Positions 32,264 through 40,796 of a stretch of 64,000 nt of DNA are shown piece after piece; the stretch's first letter is position 1; the number at the start of each line of letters is the position of its first letter. Below the pieces are notes generated by a model that was not told where the DNA came from, searched no databases, and was given only the letters and a program-made list of their open reading frames with translations. The position numbers and the translations under genes are program-made. Location: assembly GCF_026343125.1 (NCBI RefSeq), contig NZ_JAPEMB010000001.1, positions 6,639,501 through 6,703,500 on the forward strand, written 5' to 3'. The DNA is from Streptomyces sp. NBC_00094. GTDB taxonomy: Bacteria > Actinomycetota > Actinomycetes > Streptomycetales > Streptomycetaceae.

Positions 32264-34045
32264 TCAGCGTCGGGCATATTCGCGGAAGCCGCGACCCGTC
32301 TTGCGTCCCAGGCAGCCGGCCGCCACCAGGTGCTCCAGGAGCGGGGCCGGGGCGAGGCCCGGGTCGCGGAACTCGCGGTGCAGCACCTGCTCGATCGCGA
32401 GCGAGACGTCCAGACCGACCACGTCGAGCAGCTCGAACGGGCCCATCGGGTAGCCGCCGCCCAGCTTCATCGCGGCGTCGATGTCGTCGAGGGTCGCGTA
32501 GTGGTCCTGGACCATCTTGATCGCGTTGTTCAGGTACGGGAAGAGCAACGCGTTCACGATGAAGCCGGCGCGGTCGCCGCAGTCCACCGGGTGCTTGCGG
32601 ATCTTCGCGGTGACCTCGCGGACCGTCGCGTGGACGTCGTCGGCCGTCAGGACCGTACGGACGATCTCGACCAGCTTCATCGCCGGCGCCGGGTTGAAGA
32701 AGTGCATTCCGATGACGTCCTGCGGGCGCGTGGTGGCGCGGGCACAGGCCACGACCGGCAGCGAGGACGTCGTGGTGGCGAGCACCGCGCCCGGCTTGCA
32801 GATCTTGTCGAGCCGCGCGAACAGCTCCTGCTTGACCTCCAGGTCCTCGGCGACGGCCTCGACGGCCAGGTCGACCTCGGCGAAGGCGTCGAGCGTGCCC
32901 GCCGGGGTGATCAGGGCCAGCGTGGTGTCGCGGGCCTCGGCCGTCATCCGGCCCTTGTCGACGGAGCGGGCCAGGGACTTGGCGATCCGGGCCTTGGCCG
33001 TGTCCGCCTTCTCCTGCGAGCGGGCGGCGAGGACGACCGCGTACCCGGCCTTGGCGAAGACCTCGGCGATGCCCGAGGCCATGGTGCCCGAGCCCGCGAC
33101 GCCGACCGAGCGGACCTCGCGGCCGGTGGCGTCGTCGGCGGAGGCCTGCGGGGTGAGCGCGTCCCGCACCACCTCGCCGGAGCCCGGCGCCTCGTACGTG
33201 TAGAACCCGCGGCCCGCCTTGCGGCCGGTCAGCCCGGCCTCGCTGAGCTGCTTGAGGATCGGGGCGGGGGCGTGCAGCCGGTCGTGCGAGGAGGTGTACA
33301 TGGCCTCCAGGACCGTACGGGCCGTGTCGACGCCGATCAGGTCGAGCAGCGCCAGCGGGCCCATCGGCAGGCCGCAGCCCAGCTTCATGGCCGCGTCGAT
33401 GTCCTCGCGGGAGGCGTACTTCGCCTCGTACATGGCGGCGGCCTGGTTCAGGTAGCCGAAGAGCAGCCCGTCCGCGATGAAGCCGGCCCGGTCGCCCACC
33501 GCCACCGGCTCCTTGCCGAGGTCCTCGGCGAGCCGGGTGACGGCGTCGACGGCCCGCGGGTCGGTCAGCACGGAGGAGACCACCTCGACCAGCTTCATCG
33601 CCTGCACGGGGGCGAAGAAGTGGAGGCCGAGCACCCGCTCCGGGTGGGCCGAGTCGGCGGCGAGCCGGGTGACGGAGAGCGCGTTGGTGCCGGTGGCCAC
33701 GATCGCGTCGGGCCGGACGATCCCGTCGAGCGCCCGGAAGACCTCCTGCTTCGCCTCGTACGACTCGGGCACGACCTCGATCACGAGGTCGGCCTCGGCG
33801 GCCGCCTGCAGGTCGGAGAAGGTGCGGAAGCGGGCCAGGACGTCCTGGCGCTCCTCCTCGGTGATCCGCTCACGGGCCACGGCACGGGCGGTGGAGGCCT
33901 CCAGGGCGGCGACGGCCCGGGCGGCGGCGGTGTCGTCGATGTCGATGCCGATGACCTCGCGGCCGGCCCGGGCGAGGACGTCGGCGATGCCGGTGCCCAT
34001 CGTGCCGAGACCGACGACGGCGATGGTGGAGAGAGGGGTGTCCAT
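32264..34045 (-). CDS. 3-hydroxyacyl-CoA dehydrogenase, internally duplicated
   Basis: A 593-residue fusion of two hydroxyacyl-CoA dehydrogenase units. Each half has its own NAD-binding motif (VVGLGTMGTGIADV near 10-23 and VAGSGTMASGIAEV near 305) and its own C-terminal helical domain (GDRAGFIADGLLFGYLN and GDRAGFIVNALLFPYLN). Family members oxidise 3-hydroxyacyl-CoA, for example 3-hydroxybutyryl-CoA. Next to ccr it may connect acetoacetyl-CoA and crotonyl-CoA; a PaaH-type role is an alternative. GGAG sits 7 nt before the ATG. The 5' leader carries a 15-bp direct repeat (34076-34120). Confidence 0.92.
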   Translation of the reverse strand: MDTPLSTIAVVGLGTMGTGIADVLARAGREVIGIDIDDTAAARAVAALEASTARAVARERITEEERQDVLARFRTFSDLQAAAEADLVIEVVPESYEAKQEVFRALDGIVRPDAIVATGTNALSVTRLAADSAHPERVLGLHFFAPVQAMKLVEVVSSVLTDPRAVDAVTRLAEDLGKEPVAVGDRAGFIADGLLFGYLNQAAAMYEAKYASREDIDAAMKLGCGLPMGPLALLDLIGVDTARTVLEAMYTSSHDRLHAPAPILKQLSEAGLTGRKAGRGFYTYEAPGSGEVVRDALTPQASADDATGREVRSVGVAGSGTMASGIAEVFAKAGYAVVLAARSQEKADTAKARIAKSLARSVDKGRMTAEARDTTLALITPAGTLDAFAEVDLAVEAVAEDLEVKQELFARLDKICKPGAVLATTTSSLPVVACARATTRPQDVIGMHFFNPAPAMKLVEIVRTVLTADDVHATVREVTAKIRKHPVDCGDRAGFIVNALLFPYLNNAIKMVQDHYATLDDIDAAMKLGGGYPMGPFELLDVVGLDVSLAIEQVLHREFRDPGLAPAPLLEHLVAAGCLGRKTGRGFREYARR

Positions 34046-34075
34046 CAGGGGACTCCAGGGAGGAAGAGTGACGAC

Positions 34076-34120
34076 TGAGGGCCGTGCGCGTGAGGGCCGT
34101 GCACGTGAGGGCAGTGCGCG
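34076..34120. repeat. 15-bp tandem repeat in the dehydrogenase leader
   Basis: Three adjacent 15-bp units (TGAGGGCCGTGCGCG and two near copies) lie 31-75 bp upstream of the dehydrogenase start, with further degenerate GGAGGGCGATGCCC repeats at about 34140-34200. They sit in the leader, not in a gene. Confidence 0.75.
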
Positions 34121-34335
34121 CGCGAAAAGGGGCGCGGAAAGAAGGAGGGCGATGCCCGGAAATAGGGGCTGCCCTACGAGGAGGGCGATGCCCCGGAAGA
34201 AGGGCGGGCCCTGGGAAAGGGGCGACGGACTCTGTCCCGGAGTCACATCGAAACTGCCGAACCGACGAAACGCTCACGACGGCTGCGTCACCAGGCCGTT
34301 GTGAGGAGTGCGGGGGTTACCCGCTCACCTGAGAC

Positions 34336-34349
34336 TAACCGGCCGGTAA
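34336..34349. promoter_or_regulatory. candidate TetR-type operator
   Basis: TAACCGGCCGGTAA is a palindrome apart from one mismatched pair. The TnACCGGCCGGTnA shape resembles operators of TetR regulators of acyl-CoA genes. It lies between the divergent dehydrogenase and HEAT-repeat genes. Confidence 0.4.
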
Positions 34350-34399
34350 CGAGCGCGCCAGTCCCGGGAAGTTGAGGAAGATGTGATCTGGATCGCGGA

Positions 34400-34405
34400 T
34401 AGGGT
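34400..34405 (+). promoter_or_regulatory. -10 box of the leaderless HEAT-repeat gene
   Basis: TAGGGT, 7 nt before the ATG at 34413; no Shine-Dalgarno. Confidence 0.5.
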
Positions 34406-34412
34406 CGGAATC

Positions 34413-35015
34413 ATGGAAATCGCCGAGGACCCGGAATTCTGCTCGATGATCGATCGATTGCGGGAAGAGATCGAGAATGACTCCGGAGACGTCCCGGCGG
34501 CATTCGGCGAACTCGCCGGGACCGAGGACCCGGAGGAACTCCACCAGGTCCTCACCGCGCCCGGACAGCCGCTCTGGGCCCGCGAGATCGCCGCCTTCAA
34601 ACTCGGACTCGCGGGCGACCCGCGCGCCTTCGAGGCGCTCGTCCTCCTCCTCAACCACCGCGACCCCGAGCGCTGCGTCACCGCCGCCCACGCCCTCGTC
34701 CGGCTCGGCGACCCGCGGACCGCCCGCGCGGCCGCCACCCTCGCCACCAACGAACTCCGGGTCGCCTACGCCCTCCTGCCGGTCCGGCTGCTCGCCGCAC
34801 TCCGCGCCCCCGAGTCCGTACCGGCCCTGATCACCGTGCTCGGGCGGCGGCTTCCGGCCGACGACCCGCACTGGCGGGTCGGGCTCGCCTGCGTCGAGGG
34901 GCTCGGCGCCCTCGGCGACCCCCGGGCCCGCCCCGCCCTGGAGGCCGCGCTGCCGCACCCCCGGCTCGGCCGCGCGGCCGAGGACTCACTGAGCCGGCTC
35001 GGCACCGGCCACTGA
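34413..35015 (+). CDS. HEAT-repeat protein
   Basis: A 200-residue all-helical protein with three to four HEAT-like repeats (PLWAREIAAFKLGLAGDPRAFEALVLLL; ERCVTAAHALVRLGDPRTARAA; GLACVEGLGALGDPRARPALEAAL). HEAT repeats usually mediate protein contacts. There are no catalytic motifs. TAGGGT 7 nt before the ATG and no Shine-Dalgarno point to a leaderless mRNA. Its last 30 bp overlap the end of the convergent MFS gene. Confidence 0.8.
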   Translation: MEIAEDPEFCSMIDRLREEIENDSGDVPAAFGELAGTEDPEELHQVLTAPGQPLWAREIAAFKLGLAGDPRAFEALVLLLNHRDPERCVTAAHALVRLGDPRTARAAATLATNELRVAYALLPVRLLAALRAPESVPALITVLGRRLPADDPHWRVGLACVEGLGALGDPRARPALEAALPHPRLGRAAEDSLSRLGTGH

Positions 35016-36254
35016 CCTCGGGCGCGGGCGCCGCCAGGAGACGGCCGGGACCAGGGTGCCGACGGCCGTACCGACCGCCGGAAGCGCCGCGAGCGCGAAG
35101 CACACCGCCGGCGGCAGGGTGCCCACCAGCAGGCCCGCAGCTCCCGTCGCCCCCGTCGCGCCCGCGTTGAACGCCGTATTCACCCAGGCGCCGGCCTGAG
35201 TGCGCCGCCCCGGCCCGGCGAACTCGTCCGCCAGCAGATAGGCGCTCGTGAGCGCGGGCGCCAGGAACAGTCCGCCGAGCGCCACCCAGCCGATCAGGAC
35301 GTACGGATGCGGGGAGAGCCCCGCGACCGCCAGGACCGAGCCGAGCCCGAGCGTGAGCAGCGACAGCCGTACGGCGGTGGGCATCCGCCAGTCCACGGCG
35401 CCGTACACCAGACCGCCGACCGCGCTGCCCGCCGAGAGCGCGGCCAAAGCCCACGGCACGGCCCCGGGCAGCCGGTGCTCGTCCGCGAACGCGATCACCA
35501 GCAGGTCCACGGCGCCCAGACACGCGCCCATCGCCGCCGCGACGACCACCGCGCGCAGCACGCCGGCGCCCTGCGTTGCCCCCGTCTCCTCGGCTGTCTC
35601 GTCCTCTGAGGTCGGGGACGTCGGCTTCCGCTTTCCGCTCCGCGCCACCGGAGACGTGACGAGGGCGAGCGTGCCGACGAGGACGAGTCCGGCGCTCACC
35701 GCGAGCCCGGCCGGCGCCGACGCGTACCCGACGATCAGCCCCACCAGCAACGGGCCCGAGACGAAGAGGATCTCCTCGGCCACCGTGTCCAGGCTGTACG
35801 CGCGCCGCAGCAGGTCCCGGTCGGACAGCATCTCGCTCAACAGGGCCCGCATCACCGGGCCGAGCGGCGGGGTCAGCGTGCCCGTCGCCGCGGTGAGCAA
35901 CACGAGCGCGAGTGCCGACGTTCCGCTCGTGGCCGTCGCCACCGCGAGCGCCGTGAGCAGCAGCGCGTACCCGGCGGCCAGCGGGGGCAGGATCCGGCGC
36001 GGCCCGAACCGGTCGACCAGGGCGGCACGCGCGGGCGACAGCAGGACGCTGGTGACCCCGAGCGCGGCCATGACCGTGCCGGCCACGGCGTACGAGCCGG
36101 TGCTCCCCTTGACGGAGAGGATCAGGGAGAACGGGGCCGTCCCGTTGGAGAGCCGGCCCAGGAGCGCCGCCCCGAAGGTGCGGCGTGCGTGCGGAGTTCT
36201 CAGCACCGCCGCGTACGTGGGCGCGGGGGAGTGGGCAGGGGAGGTCGCGGACAT
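34986..36254 (-). CDS. MFS transporter
   Basis: A 422-residue membrane protein with about 12 hydrophobic segments. The first inter-helix loop has the MFS-type ALVDRFGPRRILPPLAAGY. A cytoplasmic loop in the middle contains a charged stretch (SGKRKPTSPTSEDE), as expected between the two six-helix bundles. The substrate is unknown. The ATG at 36254 follows GAGG by 9 nt; the frame is open further upstream. It overlaps the HEAT-repeat gene tail to tail by 30 bp. Confidence 0.85.
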   Translation of the reverse strand: MSATSPAHSPAPTYAAVLRTPHARRTFGAALLGRLSNGTAPFSLILSVKGSTGSYAVAGTVMAALGVTSVLLSPARAALVDRFGPRRILPPLAAGYALLLTALAVATATSGTSALALVLLTAATGTLTPPLGPVMRALLSEMLSDRDLLRRAYSLDTVAEEILFVSGPLLVGLIVGYASAPAGLAVSAGLVLVGTLALVTSPVARSGKRKPTSPTSEDETAEETGATQGAGVLRAVVVAAAMGACLGAVDLLVIAFADEHRLPGAVPWALAALSAGSAVGGLVYGAVDWRMPTAVRLSLLTLGLGSVLAVAGLSPHPYVLIGWVALGGLFLAPALTSAYLLADEFAGPGRRTQAGAWVNTAFNAGATGATGAAGLLVGTLPPAVCFALAALPAVGTAVGTLVPAVSWRRPRPRSVAGAEPAQ

Positions 36255-36396
36255 GGCGACGTACCTCGGAGTTCCTCGAAAAGGGCGCCGGGCATGGGCC
36301 TGCGGCGCCGAAGTGTGCGGGGTCGGCGGGACACCGTGCCGGGCGGGCACGGTCGTCAGGTCGCCGACGTCTACGCACAGAGGAGGAACACGCGCG

Positions 36397-36867
36397 TCAA
36401 CTTAGCAAACGAAGATCCGCCCCGGAGCCGTCGGTCGCCGTCGCCCCGGAGCCGCCGGTCTCCCCCGCCTCGGGGACGAGGGCGAAGGCCTCGATCTCCA
36501 CGAGGAGTTCCGGCCGGACCAGCGCCGACACCTGCAGCGCCGAGCTCGCCGGGAGCGGCGCCCCCGCGAAGTACGCGTCCCGGGCGTCCCGCACCGCCGG
36601 GAGGTGGGCGACGTCCGTGACGAAGTAGGTCAGCTTCACGACGTCCCCGAAACCCGCGCCGGCCGCGGCGAGGCAGCGCTCCAGGTTGGCGAAGACCTGG
36701 TGGGCCTGCGCGACCGCGTCACCCTCGCCGACCACCGCGCCGGAGGCATCGAACGCGCACTGCCCGGATATCGCGACGAAACGGCCCGACCCCCAGACGA
36801 CGTGGCTGTACTGGGGGCTGGGCGCGAGCCCGTCGGGGGCGGGGATGTGGGTGAGGTGGTTCGTCAT
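36397..36867 (-). CDS. RidA/YjgF family protein
   Basis: A 156-residue protein of the Rid family. The core YSHVVWGSGRFVAISGQ, the central VVKLTYFVTD, and the C-terminal LVRPELLVEIEAFAL (with conserved Arg and Glu of the active cleft) are seen. RidA hydrolyses reactive enamine/imine intermediates; other members have different roles. A Gly/Ala/Ser-rich tail of about 20 residues extends past the fold. Confidence 0.88.
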   Translation of the reverse strand: MTNHLTHIPAPDGLAPSPQYSHVVWGSGRFVAISGQCAFDASGAVVGEGDAVAQAHQVFANLERCLAAAGAGFGDVVKLTYFVTDVAHLPAVRDARDAYFAGAPLPASSALQVSALVRPELLVEIEAFALVPEAGETGGSGATATDGSGADLRLLS

Positions 36868-36895
36868 GTCCCACATCCTCGCGCACGCCACTGAC

Positions 36896-36949
36896 AGTGC
36901 CCGCGCCCCCGGGGCTGTCGTGCCGATCAGGCCGGGGGGCGCGGGCACT
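36896..36949 (-). terminator. terminator after the aminopeptidase-like gene
   Basis: AGTGCCCGCGCCCCCGG pairs nearly perfectly with the arm ending GGCGCGGGCACT, with a loop of about 19 nt; it lies 30 bp past the stop at 36979. Confidence 0.75.
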
Positions 36950-36978
36950 TCCGGTCGGTGTGGCGGCCGTGGTCGCCG

Positions 36979-38655
36979 TCAGCGCACGTGGCCGAGGAGG
37001 CCGTGGAGGGTGACGCCGGTCGCCTCCGCCCGCAGGGCGCCGACCCGCTTGCCCGACCCCTCGGCCGCCTTCTCCGCGGCCTTCTCGGTCGACTTCTCGG
37101 TCGCCTTCCCCGTGGCCTTCTCGGCGGCCGGGGCGATGGGATCGGGCACCGGCTCGGGGAGCGCCTCGCAGACCGCGTCCACCTCGGCCCCGTCCTTGCC
37201 GCGCGGCACCTTGCCGGTGGCGAGATAGGTGGCCAGGTGGTCGTCGAGGCAGTCGTTCCCGCCGAGGGTCACGCCGTGGTTCCCGCCGCCCTCCTCGACG
37301 ACCAGGCTGGAGCCGCGCACCAGCCGGTGCAGGGCCACGCCGCCCTCGTACGGGGTCGCCGCGTCGTCCGTCGCCTGGAGGATCAGGACCGGCGGCAGCT
37401 GGTCGTTGGTGACGTCCGGCGGGGTCAGGGACGGCACGGGCCAGAAGGCGCAGGGCGCGTTGTACCAGGCGTTGTTCCAGGTCGAGAAGGGTGCCTTGGC
37501 GTGGACGTCCCAGCTGTCCTTGCGCCAGACGCTCCAGTCGCGGGGCCAGGCCGCGTCCCGGCACTGCACGCTCGTGTAGACCGAGTAGCCGTTGTCGGCC
37601 GAGGCGTCGGCCTCCCCGTACCTCTCGTACGCCTCCGTGAGGGGCGCCGCGTCGCCGTCGTTGACGTACGAGGAGAAGGCGGTCGCGAGGCGGGGCCAGT
37701 ACCCGTTGTAGTAGCCGCCGGGCAGGAAGGTGTCCTCCAGCTCGCCCGGTCCGACCTTCCCGCCGGCCGGGGCCGCGCGCAGCGCGTCGCGCATCCGGTA
37801 CCAGGCGGCCTCCACCGCCGCCGGATCGGTGCCCAGCTTGTAGACGGCGTCCTGCCGGGCCACCCAGGCCATGAAGTCCTTGTGGCGGGTGTCGAAGGCG
37901 TAGTCCTGCGCGATGTTGTCCTCGTACCAGACCCCGTGCGGGTTGACGACGGAGTCGAGCGCCATGCGTCGCACCCGGTCCGGGTACAGCCGCGCGTACA
38001 CCGCGCCCAGGTAGGTGCCGTACGAGTAGCCGAGGTAGTTGACCTTCGGTGCGCCCAGCGCGTGGCGGATCGCGTCCAGGTCCCGGGCGGTGCTCACGGT
38101 GTCGATGTACGGCAGGACGTCCGCGTACTTCTCGCCGCAGGCCGCGGCGAAGGTCTGGGCGCGCTCGACCGCCGTCCGCTCGCCGTCGGCGTCGCTCGGC
38201 ACCGAGTCGGGGCGCACCGGCGCGAAGTGGCCCGGCAGGCAGTCGAGCGCGGGTTCGCTCCTGCCGACCCCGCGCGGGTCGAAGCCGATCACGTCGTACT
38301 CGGCGGCCACCTTCGGGGGCAGCGAGGCCGCCACGTATCCGGCCATCGTGCGCCCGCTGCCGCCGGGCCCGCCCGGGTTCACGAGCAGCGGCCCCTGGAA
38401 GGTCTTCGCGGTGTGCGGGACCTGGGTGAGGGCGAGCGTGATGCTCCGCCCGGCCGGATCGTCGTGGTTGAGCGGCACCTTCAGGGTGGCGCACTGGAGC
38501 TTCGGGTACGCCTGGGTGGCGCAGCCGGTCCAGGCGAGCGGGGGGAGCGGCCGGGGGGTGGGTTCACCGGCGCCCGCGGTGGTGGCGGGCAGGACGGTGA
38601 CGGTCCCGGCGACCAGCGCTCCTGCGGCGATCAGCATTCCTGCGCGTGGGGTCAT
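36979..38655 (-). CDS. secreted alpha/beta hydrolase, tripeptidyl aminopeptidase-like
   Basis: A 558-residue exported hydrolase of the S33 SlpD/Tap family. Signal peptide at residues 1-30. Oxyanion-hole LLVNPGGPGGSG, nucleophile GYSYGT, acid in LQATDDAATP, and histidine in GGNHGV are in order. Members cleave tripeptides from protein N-termini, often outside the cell. The C-terminus adds a Lys/Glu/Ala repeat (EKATGKATEKST...) not found in the fold. The gene's upstream region holds an 18-bp-type GC-rich repeat (38758-38845). Confidence 0.9.
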   Translation of the reverse strand: MTPRAGMLIAAGALVAGTVTVLPATTAGAGEPTPRPLPPLAWTGCATQAYPKLQCATLKVPLNHDDPAGRSITLALTQVPHTAKTFQGPLLVNPGGPGGSGRTMAGYVAASLPPKVAAEYDVIGFDPRGVGRSEPALDCLPGHFAPVRPDSVPSDADGERTAVERAQTFAAACGEKYADVLPYIDTVSTARDLDAIRHALGAPKVNYLGYSYGTYLGAVYARLYPDRVRRMALDSVVNPHGVWYEDNIAQDYAFDTRHKDFMAWVARQDAVYKLGTDPAAVEAAWYRMRDALRAAPAGGKVGPGELEDTFLPGGYYNGYWPRLATAFSSYVNDGDAAPLTEAYERYGEADASADNGYSVYTSVQCRDAAWPRDWSVWRKDSWDVHAKAPFSTWNNAWYNAPCAFWPVPSLTPPDVTNDQLPPVLILQATDDAATPYEGGVALHRLVRGSSLVVEEGGGNHGVTLGGNDCLDDHLATYLATGKVPRGKDGAEVDAVCEALPEPVPDPIAPAAEKATGKATEKSTEKAAEKAAEGSGKRVGALRAEATGVTLHGLLGHVR

Positions 38656-38757
38656 AGGGCGTCCGTGCCCCGAACGGGCCGGGGAGGGACCTGTTTCGGC
38701 GAGAGTTGACCCGAACAGAGGATGATCCGACGGCGTGTCAGGTGACCGGGCTGATGA

Positions 38758-38845
38758 TCGGAGGAGTCGGAGCAGCCGGAGGAGTCGGAGGAGCCGGAGG
38801 AGTCGGGAGGGTTGGAGGGGCCGGAGCGGTCGGAGGGGCGCCGGC
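38758..38845. repeat. GGAG/TCGG-rich short repeats upstream of the hydrolase gene
   Basis: Degenerate 9/18-bp units such as GGAGTCGGAGCAGCC and GGAGTCGGAGGAGCC are repeated for nearly 90 bp between the radical SAM gene's stop and the hydrolase gene's start. No ORF of interest is seen. Confidence 0.65.
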
Positions 38846-38902
38846 GCGGCCGCCAGGTCCGGGGTACGTCAGGTCCGGGGGCGCGTCAGGTCCGAGGGTG
38901 CG

Positions 38903-39934
38903 TCAGAGGAGCGTGAGCTGCTCGGGGGTGGCCGCGAGGGCGGGCTCCTCCGGTACGGGGATCCGGCGCGTCGCGCCCCGGTGGGCGGGGCCGATGCCGA
39001 ACTCGGCGGCCAGCTCGTGGACCTGACGGGTGATCCGGCGTTGGTACCAGGTCGGCGCGTAGGCCCCGTCCGCGTACATCCGCTCGTACCGCCCGACCAG
39101 GCCGGGGTGGTGCTGCCGCAGCCACTGCATGAACCACTCGCGGGCGCCCGGCCGCAGATGGAGGACGAGGGGGGTGACCGAACTCGCCCCGGCCTCGGCG
39201 ACCGCGCGGACCGTCGCGCGCAGCTGTTCGGGCCGGTCGCCGAGGAAGGGCACGACGGGGGCCATCAGGACCCCGCAGTCGATGCCGTGCTCGCCGAGGG
39301 TGCGGACCACGTCGAGGCGGCGCTCCGGGGACGGGGTGCCGGGTTCGATCGTGCGCCACAGCTCCCGGTCGGTGAAGCCGACGGAGACGGAGATGCCGAC
39401 CTCGGTGACCCGGGCGGCCTGGGTGAGCAGCTCCAGGTCGCGGAGGAGCAGGGTGCCCTTGGTGAGGATCGAGAAGGGGTTGGCCCGGTCGCGCAAGGCG
39501 GTGAGGATGCCCGGCATCAGGCGGTAGCGGCCCTCCGCGCGCTGGTAGCAGTCGACGTTGGTGCCCATCGCGATGTGGGCGCCCTGCCAGCGGGGGGAGG
39601 CGAGCTGGCGCGCCAGCACCTCCGGCGCGTTGACCTTGACGACGATCTGCGAGTCGAAGCCGAGGCCGGTGTCGAGGTCCAGATAGCTGTGGGTCTTGCG
39701 GGCAAAACAGTAGACGCACGCGTGCGTGCAGCCTCGGTACGGGTTGACCGTCCACTCGAACGGCATCCGGGAGGCGCCGGGGACCCGGTTGAGGATCGAG
39801 CGGGCCCGCACCTCGTGGAACGTGATGCCGCGGAACTCCGGGACGTCGAAGGTGCGGGTGGTCACCGCGTCCGTACCGAACAGGCCGATGTCGGCGGGGG
39901 CGGTCGGGTTGTCGCCCAGATTGTCCCAGCGCAC
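38903..39934 (-). CDS. radical SAM protein, Rv2578c family
   Basis: A 343-residue radical SAM protein. The iron-sulfur cluster motif CTHACVYC (CxxxCxYC) is at about residues 71-78, preceded by the VNPYRGC block typical of Rv2578c/spore-photoproduct-lyase-like proteins. A function in DNA repair is suggested by homology and by a perfect GAAC-N4-GTTC (LexA-type) site in its promoter, but the reaction is unknown. The GTG at 39934 was chosen because GAGGAG lies 6 nt upstream; an in-frame start further upstream would overlap the promoter. Confidence 0.85.
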   Translation of the reverse strand: MRWDNLGDNPTAPADIGLFGTDAVTTRTFDVPEFRGITFHEVRARSILNRVPGASRMPFEWTVNPYRGCTHACVYCFARKTHSYLDLDTGLGFDSQIVVKVNAPEVLARQLASPRWQGAHIAMGTNVDCYQRAEGRYRLMPGILTALRDRANPFSILTKGTLLLRDLELLTQAARVTEVGISVSVGFTDRELWRTIEPGTPSPERRLDVVRTLGEHGIDCGVLMAPVVPFLGDRPEQLRATVRAVAEAGASSVTPLVLHLRPGAREWFMQWLRQHHPGLVGRYERMYADGAYAPTWYQRRITRQVHELAAEFGIGPAHRGATRRIPVPEEPALAATPEQLTLL

Positions 39935-40000
39935 GGACGTCTCCTCGGTTGCTCTGCGGTCGCTCTGTCTCGTCTCTGACTCCACCCTGCGCCCAGAATA

Positions 40001-40012
40001 GAACACCTGTTC
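40001..40012. promoter_or_regulatory. LexA-type SOS box
   Basis: GAACACCTGTTC is a perfect palindrome of the GAAC-N4-GTTC type used by LexA/DinR in actinobacteria. It lies 67 bp upstream of the radical SAM start and abuts a TATTCT -10-like box on the minus strand. Confidence 0.7.
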
Positions 40013-40103
40013 CCTTGATCACCGCAACCCGGATTTCGCGCCCCGGACCCCGCGTGGTTCGCTTGGCCCACACCCCCGAGGAACCACAAGCTGGAGGAAG
40101 TCA

Positions 40104-40547
40104 ATGGCGCAGGTCGAGGCCACGACGGAACGGATCATCGCCGCGGACGCGGAGACGGTGTTCGACGCGCTGGCGGACTACAGCGGTACGCGTGCGAAGG
40201 TGCTCCCCGAGCACTTCAGCGAGTACGAGGTGCGTGAGGGCGGCGACGGCGAGGGCACCCTCGTCCACTGGAAGCTGCAGGCCACCAGCAAGCGCGTCCG
40301 TGACTGCCTCCTGGAGGTCACCGAGCCGACCGACGGACAGCTCGTCGAGAAGGACCGCAACTCCTCCATGGTCACCACCTGGACCGTGACCCCCGCCGGC
40401 GAGGGCAAGTCCCGCGCCGTCGTCACCAGTGTCTGGGACGGCGCCGGCGGCATCGGAGGCTTCTTCGAGCGGACCTTCGCGCCCAAGGGTCTCGGCCGGA
40501 TCTACGACGCCGTACTCGCCAAGCTGGCGGACGAGGTCGAGAAGTAA
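40104..40547 (+). CDS. SRPBCC (polyketide cyclase-like) protein
   Basis: A 147-residue START/SRPBCC-fold protein. The start TTERIIAADAETVFDALADYSG and C-terminal GGIGGFFERTFAPKGLGRIYDAVLAKLA helix are typical. Such proteins bind small hydrophobic ligands; no function can be assigned. GGAGGAAGTCA precedes the ATG. Divergent from the radical SAM gene and a little upstream of the MFS fusion gene. Confidence 0.85.
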   Translation: MAQVEATTERIIAADAETVFDALADYSGTRAKVLPEHFSEYEVREGGDGEGTLVHWKLQATSKRVRDCLLEVTEPTDGQLVEKDRNSSMVTTWTVTPAGEGKSRAVVTSVWDGAGGIGGFFERTFAPKGLGRIYDAVLAKLADEVEK

Positions 40548-40598
40548 CGCCCTGAGCGTTCACCGATTCGAGTGGTTCGCCCGCACCCCCGTACCGGA

Positions 40599-40630
40599 GC
40601 CCCCGCGCACCGAGGGGGCGCGGGCTTCCT
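40599..40630 (+). terminator. GC-rich hairpin after the SRPBCC gene
   Basis: AGCCCCCGCGC and the arm ending GCGCGGGCT can pair, with one bulge, around an ACCGAGGGG loop; about 50 bp after the stop. Confidence 0.5.
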
Positions 40631-40796
40631 CGTAAACGCGCTGATGAGCGACCCAAGTGCGCCGTGCCGCCGGGTCGTTCACCGCGCGGGACGCCCCTGA
40701 CCGCCACCGGCCTTCCGTACCGCCCGACTTGCTCCCGCTTCGCGCGCAATGCGAAGAATGGCGCGGCGCATACGCCGTGTCGAGGGGAGCAGGTAC

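Larger units (their letters stand above)
34046..34412. other. divergent intergenic region
   Basis: The 367 bp between the dehydrogenase and HEAT-repeat genes hold the 15-bp repeats (34076-34120), degenerate GC-rich repeats, and a palindrome at 34336-34349. No gene is convincing. Confidence 0.5.
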
